Shown here: piece by piece, positions 29,041 through 34,294 of the stretch
How the letters are laid out: every line of letters begins with the position of its first letter
Position numbering within the stretch: the stretch's first letter is position 1
Assembly: GCA_944389865.1 (NCBI GenBank)
Contig: CALXNX010000025.1
Location: 1-34,294 of the forward strand
Reading direction: 5' to 3'
Source: an uncultured Succinivibrionaceae bacterium
Lineage (GTDB): Bacteria > Pseudomonadota > Gammaproteobacteria > Enterobacterales > Succinivibrionaceae
DNA: 34,294 nucleotides
Notes under the pieces: generated by a model
Told to the model about the DNA's origin: nothing
Seen by the model: only the letters and a program-made list of their open reading frames with translations
Databases searched by the model: none
Made by a program: the position numbers and the translations under genes

Positions 29041-29409
29041 TTATTCTGCGCTGCTGCCGGGGCCGATGCCGCTTTTAATTAAGGCATCAAGCTTCATGGC
29101 ATCAGTCTGCAGACTGTCAAAGGCAAAGGAGATCTGCGGCATATAGCGCAGCTTTAAGCGCCGGGCCAAAGTGCTGCGGATAAAGCCCGCGGCACTGTTA
29201 AGGCCCTGCATGGCCGCATCCACCGCTGCCTTATCATCCTGCAGAAAGGAGACGAAGATCCTGGCGTTCTTCAGATCAGGGCTGACGGAGACCTCGGTCA
29301 CCGTAGCCATCCGCACGCGCGGATCTTTGAGCTCCTGCTGCAGGATCTTCGCAGTCTCCTGCAGCATCAGGGCCGCTACGCGGTCCCTGCGTCCGTATGC
29401 GTTAGGCAT
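29041..29409 (-). CDS. rbfA: Ribosome-binding factor A
   Basis: RbfA is a small KH-like protein that helps mature the 5' end of 16S rRNA in the 30S subunit and is needed for cold adaptation in E. coli. The 122-residue product has the family features RRDRVAALMLQETAKILQQE at the N-terminus, DPRVRMATVTEVSVSPDLK in the core, and RSTLARRLKLRYMPQISFAF. AAGGAAG precedes the ATG. It is the last gene of rimP-nusA-infB-rbfA, 27 bases after infB, in its usual place. Confidence 0.95.
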   Translation of the reverse strand: MPNAYGRRDRVAALMLQETAKILQQELKDPRVRMATVTEVSVSPDLKNARIFVSFLQDDKAAVDAAMQGLNSAAGFIRSTLARRLKLRYMPQISFAFDSLQTDAMKLDALIKSGIGPGSSAE

Positions 29410-29436
29410 AGCTTCCTTTTATCCTCGTGAGGACGG

Positions 29437-31905
29437 CTAATCGATGGTACGCTTGATCTCGATGTTCTCAAACACCTCGATCTGATCGCCCACGCGCACA
29501 TCCTGATAATTCTTCACGCCGACGCCGCACTCGGTGCCGGCCTTAACCTCGGCCACGTCATCCTTAAAGCGGCGCAGGGAATCCAGCTCGCCCTCGAAGA
29601 TCACCACGTTTTCACGCAGCACGCGGATCGGTGCAGAGCGCTTGATCACACCCTCGGTGACCATACAGCCGGCAATGGAGCCGAACTTGGGGTGCCGGAA
29701 CACATTGCGCACTTCAGCAAGGCCGATGATCTCCTGACGTACCTCAGCCTTGAGCATGCCGCTCATGGCCTTCTTCACATCATCGATAAGATCATAGATC
29801 ACGCTGTAGTAGTGCAGATCGACGCCTTCAGTTTCAATTACGCGGCGCGCCGGACCGTCGGCACGCACATTAAAGCCGATGATGATGGCGCTGGATGCCG
29901 CAGCCAGGGTAGCATCGGTTTCAGTGATGCCGCCTACGCCCGAACCCACAATGGCGACCTTCACCTCGTCGGTTGCCAGCTTATTGAGCGCATCGGAGAT
30001 AGCCTCCACTGAGCCTTGGGTGTCGCACTTGAGCACCACATTGAGCTCAGAGGCGCTGCTGTCCTTGAACATGTTCTCAAGCTTGGCCTTCTGCTGCTTG
30101 GCGATCTTAAGTTCACGGAACTTGCCCTGACGGAATAAGGCCACTTCACGCGCCTTCTTCTCATCGCGCACCACGGTGACTTCATCGCCGGCATCCGGAA
30201 CGCCGGACAGGCCGTAGATCTCTACCGGGATCGACGGACCGGCCTCGGTTAAATTCAGGCCCTTTTCATTGCGCAGCGCACGCACGCGGCCGTACTCCAG
30301 ACCGCACAGCACCACATCACCCTTGTGCAGAGTGCCCTCACGCACCAGCACCGTGGCAACCGGACCGCGGCCCTTATCCAGACGCGATTCAATCACTACG
30401 CCCGCGGCCATGCCCTTACGCACTGCCTTGAGCTCTAAGACCTCAGCCTGCAGCAGGATGGCCTCCAGCAGCTCATCCACGCCCATGCCGGTCTTGGCGG
30501 ACACTTCGACAAACTGCGTCTCGCCGCCCATGGATTCGGGGATCACACCGTGAGCAATGAGCTCATTGGTCACGCGGGTCGGATCGGCGCCGGGCTTATC
30601 CATCTTATTGATAGCCACGATCATCGGCACCTTAGCGGCCTGAGCGTGCTGAATGGCCTCAATGGTCTGCGGCATCACGCCGTCATCGGCCGCCACTACC
30701 AGCACCACGATATCGGTAACCTGAGCGCCGCGGGCGCGCATGGCGGTAAAGGCCGCATGGCCCGGAGTATCGAGGAAGGTAATGCCGGCGCCGCGGGTCT
30801 GCACATGATATGCGCCGATGCGCTGAGTAATGCCGCCGGCCTCGCCCGCTGCCACCTTGGACTTGCGGATGTAGTCAAGGAGTGAAGTCTTGCCGTGATC
30901 GACGTGCCCCATGATGGTCACCACCGGGGCGCGCGGCTCGGCCTCCGCCTCAGTATGACGCTCTGCCAGAATTTCTTCTTCGAGCTCATTTTCCTTGCGC
31001 AGAATAACCTTATGGCCCATTTCCTCAGCCACAATCTGAGCGGTGCCCTGATCGATCACCTGATTGATGGTCACCATCTCGCCCAGCTTCATCAAAGTCT
31101 TGATGACTTCGGCGCTCTTGACGGCCATCTTCTGGGCAAGTTCCGCCACGGTGATGGTCTCGCCGATGACCACGTCGCGGCTGACCGGAGCTGCCGGCTT
31201 ATTAAAGCCGTGCTGCTGCTGATTGAGCTTGGCAGCGCCCTTGGCATTCCTGCCGCCCTTGTTCTTCCGGCCGGCTGCCGTGCGGGCCGTCTGCTCCTGC
31301 TCTTCGCGCTTTTTGCTGCCCTGACGGCGCTCATTACTGCCGCTGCTGCGGTGACGTCCGCGATTTTCAGCCTCGCGCTCCTCCTGCTCTTCAGCCTCGC
31401 GGACGTACTTAGACGCAGAAGAATTGAGATCTTCCTGTTCCGCCTGCGCACGCTCAGCCTCTTCCTGCGCCCAGCGCGCTTCATTCTCCTCAGCCAGGCG
31501 GCGGTTCTTCTCGGCCTGCTCTGCGTCCTCTTCCTGCAGCTTGCGCTGACGGTTAAGCTCCTGCTGCCGGGCTAAATCAGCCTGAGCCTGAGCCTCAGCC
31601 TGATCTTTTGCGGCCTTTTCGGCCGCGGCCCTGCGGGCTTCTTCAGCCTTGCGGGCCTTTTCGGCTGCAGCCTGACGCTCCGCTTCCTCGCGGGCGCGCT
31701 GCTCGGCCTCCAGGCGGGCCTTCTCTTCAGCCTCGCGCGCCTTGCGCGCAGCGATTTCACTTTGATCGATAACCTTGCGCTTGCGTACTTCAACCTGCAC
31801 CACCTTTGATCTGCCGGTATTGCCGTGCAGGGTTAAGGTGCTGTGGGTCTTCTTGTTCAGCGACATGCGCTTGGGGGCATTATCTTTTTTCGCGTTATCT
31901 GTCAT
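29437..31905 (-). CDS. infB: Translation initiation factor IF-2
   Basis: IF-2 is the GTPase that brings fMet-tRNA to the 30S subunit and promotes subunit joining. The 822-residue protein has a long, very charged N-terminal part (about 40-230) of Lys/Arg/Glu/Ala repeats, an IF2_N domain ([20 protein letters not shown]), then the G domain. G1 is GHVDHGKT at 333-340, G3 is DTPGHAAF and G4 is NKMD. The C-terminal part ends with the initiator-tRNA-binding C2 domain. It is shorter than E. coli IF-2 (890) mainly in the N-terminal repeats. AAGGAGGG precedes the ATG, 14 bases after nusA. Internal starts for shorter forms, known in E. coli, were not tested. Confidence 0.97.
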   Translation of the reverse strand: MTDNAKKDNAPKRMSLNKKTHSTLTLHGNTGRSKVVQVEVRKRKVIDQSEIAARKAREAEEKARLEAEQRAREEAERQAAAEKARKAEEARRAAAEKAAKDQAEAQAQADLARQQELNRQRKLQEEDAEQAEKNRRLAEENEARWAQEEAERAQAEQEDLNSSASKYVREAEEQEEREAENRGRHRSSGSNERRQGSKKREEQEQTARTAAGRKNKGGRNAKGAAKLNQQQHGFNKPAAPVSRDVVIGETITVAELAQKMAVKSAEVIKTLMKLGEMVTINQVIDQGTAQIVAEEMGHKVILRKENELEEEILAERHTEAEAEPRAPVVTIMGHVDHGKTSLLDYIRKSKVAAGEAGGITQRIGAYHVQTRGAGITFLDTPGHAAFTAMRARGAQVTDIVVLVVAADDGVMPQTIEAIQHAQAAKVPMIVAINKMDKPGADPTRVTNELIAHGVIPESMGGETQFVEVSAKTGMGVDELLEAILLQAEVLELKAVRKGMAAGVVIESRLDKGRGPVATVLVREGTLHKGDVVLCGLEYGRVRALRNEKGLNLTEAGPSIPVEIYGLSGVPDAGDEVTVVRDEKKAREVALFRQGKFRELKIAKQQKAKLENMFKDSSASELNVVLKCDTQGSVEAISDALNKLATDEVKVAIVGSGVGGITETDATLAAASSAIIIGFNVRADGPARRVIETEGVDLHYYSVIYDLIDDVKKAMSGMLKAEVRQEIIGLAEVRNVFRHPKFGSIAGCMVTEGVIKRSAPIRVLRENVVIFEGELDSLRRFKDDVAEVKAGTECGVGVKNYQDVRVGDQIEVFENIEIKRTID

Positions 31906-31919
31906 CTATTCAGCCCTCC

Positions 31920-33395
31920 TTACTGATTAAACCAGCACTTATTGCGTGCCGCCATGATGATGGCGCCGGCCTTCTCATTATCAAGGCCCTCAATGCCTTC
32001 CAAATCATCCACGGCCTGCTCAGCTAATGCTTCAGGATCATTGATGCCGCGGGCAATCAGCTGCTTGGCTAAAGCTTCGTCGATGCCCTCAAGTTCGCAG
32101 AGCTTGGCGATATTGTCCTGCATGGACTTCTGCTCCTGCGCATCGATAGCATTGCGGGCATTTTCCTGCAGCTGCTCGATGATCTCCGGATCAAGGCCTT
32201 CAATGAAGTCAAACTCTTCAGGCGGCACGTAGGCAATTTCGTCAAGCGAGGCAAAGCCTGAATCGGCCAGCACGGTGGCAAATTCCTCATCGATATTGAG
32301 CGCATCCATGAAAAGCTTCACGGTTTTGCCCATCTCCTCCTGCAGATCCGCCTCCATCGAGGACTCGGTCTTCACCTGCAGATTCCAGCCCAAAAGCTGA
32401 GAGGCAAGGCGCACGTTCTGACCGTTTTTGCCGATAGCTAAGGCCAGGTTCTCATCGGCCACCGCCACATCTATGGTGTGGGTATCTTCATTGATGATGA
32501 TGCGGGAAACCTCAGCCGGCTCCATGGCGTTGGTGACGTACTGCGCTAAGTTCTCATCCCAGAGCACCACGTCGATCTTTTCACCGGACAGCTCATTGGA
32601 TACCGCCATCACGCGGGCGCCGCGCATGCCGATGCAGGCGCCGCGCGGATCGATGCGCTTGTCCTTGCTGCGCACCGCAATCTTGGCGCGCGAGCCCGGA
32701 TCACGGGCCACGCCCATGATCTCAATGATATCCTCGCCGATTTCCGGCACTTCAATGCTGAAGAGCTCCTTTAAAAATTCCGGCGATGTACGCGAGCAGA
32801 TAAGCTGCGGTCCCTTGCCGTCAGTACGGATCTCGGAGAGCAGCACCTTGACGCGATCGCCGCGGCCGAAGGTCTCATGCGGAATGATCTGCTCGCGCCG
32901 CAGCACCGCCTCTGCGTTATTGCCGAGGTCAAGCACCAGGAAATCGCGGCCCTGCTTTTTCACCGTAGCATTGACCACGTGGCCTAAATAGGCGCGATGC
33001 TCTGCGATCATCTGCTCGCGCTCGGCATCCTTCACCTTCTGCGAGAGCACCTGCTTGGCAGTCTGAATGGTGATGCGGTCAAAAGCCACCGAGGGGATCT
33101 GCTCCTCGATAATATCGCCCGGCTGAATATCCGGATGATCGATGCGGGCGGCCGCTAAGGACACCTCGCAGGCGGGATTTTCCAGCGGCCCGTCGGTATC
33201 AACTACGGTCCAGCGGCGGAAGGTGTCGTAAGAGCCTTCCTTCTGATCGATCTTGACGCGTACCGCAATCTCCACCGGATACTTCTTCTTAGTAGCGGTG
33301 GCCAAAGCGCTCTCTAAGGCCTCAAAAATCTTTTCCCGGGGAATGGCGCGCTCATTAGACAGCGCCTCGGCAATTGCAATTATTTCCTTGCCCAT
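31920..33395 (-). CDS. nusA: Transcription termination/antitermination factor NusA
   Basis: NusA binds RNA polymerase and affects pausing, termination and antitermination. The 491-residue protein has an N-terminal polymerase-binding domain (1 to about 130), an S1 domain (HVVNATVKKQGRDFLVLDLG), two KH domains (RGACIGMRGARVMAVSNEL and AIGKNGQNVRLASQLLGW) and two C-terminal acidic helix-hairpin repeats. These repeats, seen in gammaproteobacterial NusA, include EEFATVLADSGFASLDEIAY and DEALAKQLIARGINDPEALA. AGAGGA precedes the ATG, 12 bases after rimP. In E. coli NusA limits its own operon, which would fit the terminator found in the leader here. Confidence 0.97.
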   Translation of the reverse strand: MGKEIIAIAEALSNERAIPREKIFEALESALATATKKKYPVEIAVRVKIDQKEGSYDTFRRWTVVDTDGPLENPACEVSLAAARIDHPDIQPGDIIEEQIPSVAFDRITIQTAKQVLSQKVKDAEREQMIAEHRAYLGHVVNATVKKQGRDFLVLDLGNNAEAVLRREQIIPHETFGRGDRVKVLLSEIRTDGKGPQLICSRTSPEFLKELFSIEVPEIGEDIIEIMGVARDPGSRAKIAVRSKDKRIDPRGACIGMRGARVMAVSNELSGEKIDVVLWDENLAQYVTNAMEPAEVSRIIINEDTHTIDVAVADENLALAIGKNGQNVRLASQLLGWNLQVKTESSMEADLQEEMGKTVKLFMDALNIDEEFATVLADSGFASLDEIAYVPPEEFDFIEGLDPEIIEQLQENARNAIDAQEQKSMQDNIAKLCELEGIDEALAKQLIARGINDPEALAEQAVDDLEGIEGLDNEKAGAIIMAARNKCWFNQ

Positions 33396-33407
33396 CTTAG
33401 TCCTCTT

Positions 33408-33908
33408 TTACTGTGCGCCATTACTGTGGCTGTTGGTTTGAGCTGAAAAATCCGGCACCACCCGCATCAGGGCGATGTTCTCAAAGGCAAGCCTGACCTC
33501 GCCGGCCAAAGCATCGTTAATAGTGCAGGTGCCGTCCTCGGCAAAAGCCGTAAGGACGCCCTTAAACTTGCGTCTGCCCTGCACCGGGATGCGCACTTCG
33601 GCGCGCACGACAGTACCGACGCAGCCTGCGGCCTGCTCTTTAGTAAATAAAATGCGATCCAGCCCCGGCGACGACACTTCCAAAGTGTAGGCCGGTGCAA
33701 TCAGATCTGCGGCATCTAAAGCCGGGGAAATGAGCGCAGTGATATCGCCGCATAAATCGACATCAGCGCCTCCTTCCTTATCAATAAAAATCTGCAGCAG
33801 CGCATGATCGCGGCCCCCGCGATAGCGCACGCCCCAAAGCTCAGCGCCCTGGGCGGTAATGAGCGGTAAGACTAAGTCTTTGATCTTATCCTCAATAGTT
33901 CCTGCCAT
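33408..33908 (-). CDS. rimP: Ribosome maturation factor RimP
   Basis: RimP binds early 30S assembly intermediates near the S12 site. From ATG 33908 it has 166 residues, close to the E. coli length with a Gln/Asn/Ser tail (SAQTNSHSNGAQ). The family signature LEVSSPGLDRILF and the N-terminal LVLPLITAQGAELWGVRYRG are clear. The start is fixed by TGAGGTAG just before this ATG. The frame stays open another 80 codons upstream, but those codons cross the leader terminator and promoter and do not look like protein. It heads the operon to rbfA. Confidence 0.95.
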   Translation of the reverse strand: MAGTIEDKIKDLVLPLITAQGAELWGVRYRGGRDHALLQIFIDKEGGADVDLCGDITALISPALDAADLIAPAYTLEVSSPGLDRILFTKEQAAGCVGTVVRAEVRIPVQGRRKFKGVLTAFAEDGTCTINDALAGEVRLAFENIALMRVVPDFSAQTNSHSNGAQ

Positions 33909-33936
33909 ATCTACCTCAATCCTGGCTTGCGGCCAT

Positions 33937-33960
33937 AAAAAAAGCCCCTTAACTTGGGGC
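33937..33960 (-). terminator. Leader terminator (attenuator candidate) of the rimP operon
   Basis: On the minus strand GCCCC (33960-33956) pairs with GGGGC (33948-33944), followed by seven T residues (33943-33937). It lies between the rimP promoter and the rimP start. A T run on the plus strand (33964-33968) lets it act in both directions. Upstream in the leader, TGACGG and CCGTCA can form another stem. Confidence 0.8.
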
Positions 33961-34052
33961 CTCTTTTTAAGTTCCACCTTGTCAGATGACGGCGCCTTGA
34001 CCGTCAGCATCCAGCACGCAGAAAAAACAGCTGTCTGCCGGATACGCGCGCT

Positions 34053-34081
34053 ACTATACCAAAAACAGCCCCCCTTGACAA
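34053..34081 (-). promoter_or_regulatory. Sigma70 promoter of the rimP-nusA-infB-rbfA operon
   Basis: On the minus strand TTGTCA (34081-34076) and TATAGT (34058-34053) are separated by exactly 17 bp, each five of six to consensus. Transcription would start near 34046, giving a leader of about 138 bases that contains an intrinsic terminator. Confidence 0.82.
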
Positions 34082-34084
34082 GAT

Positions 34085-34104
34085 AAAACCGCATGTTTAT
34101 GCGG
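34085..34104 (-). terminator. Terminator of the gene entering from the right edge
   Basis: A perfect CCGCAT/ATGCGG stem (34099-34104 with 34089-34094) and a four-base loop are followed on the minus strand by TTTTATCTT. It sits about 120 bases beyond the stop at 34226 and just upstream of the rimP promoter -35. Confidence 0.65.
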
Positions 34105-34225
34105 CCGGACGTCAACCCTCGCAGATTAACAGGCTCGCCTGTCTGCACCCGGCTGGTACAAAAAGTAATCTAAAATAAACATTTAGTTTGCCGGCCCTGC
34201 ACTGGTATAATATTCGTTAAGTTCG
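34105..34225. other. Non-coding gap between edge gene and rimP promoter
   Basis: The 121 bases are AT-rich from 34160 onward. On the plus strand TGGTATAAT (34203-34211) looks like an extended -10 pointing toward the window edge; it would be antisense to the edge gene. I see no gene or RNA here. Confidence 0.3.
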
Positions 34226-34294
34226 TTAATTAATAATTTTGGTGCCTTTCTTAGTAAAGGCACCCCAGATGTCATCAAGGTTCCAGTCCCAGCG
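34226..34294 (-). CDS. 3' end of an unidentified protein gene (cut by window edge)
   Basis: Read on the minus strand from the right edge, 22 codons give WDWNLDDIWGAFTKKGTKII, preceded by Arg and followed by Asn and the stop TAA (34226-34228). The residue mix (Trp, Asp, Gly, Lys) looks like a real protein tail. The family is not recognised. A 9-bp inverted repeat, GGTGCCTTT with AAAGGCACC (34241-34264), lies inside these codons, so a structured RNA on either strand is an alternative reading. Confidence 0.45.
   Translation of the reverse strand, partial: RWDWNLDDIWGAFTKKGTKIIN

Noticed and set aside
30895-31575. 226-residue open frame on the plus strand, antisense to infB
   Set aside because: It is a shadow of the repetitive Lys/Glu/Ala part of IF-2; no motif or ribosome binding site.
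33909-34148. 80-codon upstream extension of the rimP frame
   Set aside because: It crosses the promoter and leader terminator, looks unlike RimP, and ATG 33908 has a strong ribosome binding site.
34183-34211. Plus-strand promoter with TGGTATAAT
   Set aside because: The -10 is good but the -35 is poor, and the downstream bases read as a minus-strand gene tail; kept only as a remark in the gap entry.
34275-34290. GGTTCCAGTCCC resembling a tRNA T-loop
   Set aside because: The flanking five bases do not pair as a T-stem, and position 57 is C; the minus-strand frame explains the bases.

Overview
The window looks like a chromosomal segment of a GC-rich gammaproteobacterium. The order rimP-nusA-infB-rbfA, the carAB pair, a two-repeat NusA of gammaproteobacterial length and a six-gene menaquinone locus support this. 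Menaquinone synthesis, a large oxygen-sensitive-type Fe-S activase/dehydratase fusion and a near-perfect FNR-type operator suggest an anaerobe or facultative anaerobe. Codon use mixes G/C-ending codons with frequent TTA leucine. From memory this fits the Succinivibrionaceae (Aeromonadales), but the family placement is an inference. I saw no tRNA, rRNA, CRISPR array, insertion sequence or prophage genes.

Layout. 1-1076: tail of an unknown gene, a structured gap, then a DUF805 membrane protein. 1325-5703: carA-carB for carbamoyl phosphate, ending in a strong terminator. 5963-10881 (+): a GNAT acetyltransferase, NADP-type glutamate dehydrogenase gdhA, a methyl-accepting chemotaxis protein and a lipoprotein of unknown role, mostly separated by hairpins. 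10945-14755 (-): nadK-recN-GNAT-dapB, tightly packed and read right to left. 15016-25697 (+): a 1424-residue fused 2-hydroxyacyl-CoA dehydratase activase-like protein, then a MenI-like thioesterase, then menF-menD-menB-menC-menE. 26115-28773 (+): ridA, a TIM-barrel isomerase/epimerase-like protein and an MFS transporter. 29041-33908 (-): rimP-nusA-infB-rbfA. 34226-34294 (-): the tail of an unidentified gene.

How the genes work together. MenF, MenD, MenC, MenE, MenB and the hotdog thioesterase cover chorismate to 1,4-dihydroxy-2-naphthoate; only MenH is absent from the cluster. MenB's sequence and MenE's short form resemble Bacteroidetes versions as I remember them, so acquisition by transfer is possible. 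The ridA-isomerase-transporter set looks like a small uptake and catabolic unit. It lies behind an unusual AT-rich control region with six exact TTGTTGA/TCAACAA copies, a 10-bp-arm palindrome and a perfect FNR box placed exactly -41.5 from the predicted start of transcription. The rimP-nusA operon has a strong sigma70 promoter followed by an intrinsic terminator inside its own leader, which suggests attenuation.

The most interesting parts are the ridA control region, the giant activase fusion with no visible Shine-Dalgarno sequence, the men locus, and the nusA operon leader. Functions rest on motif recognition and recall of family sequences; no database search was run.
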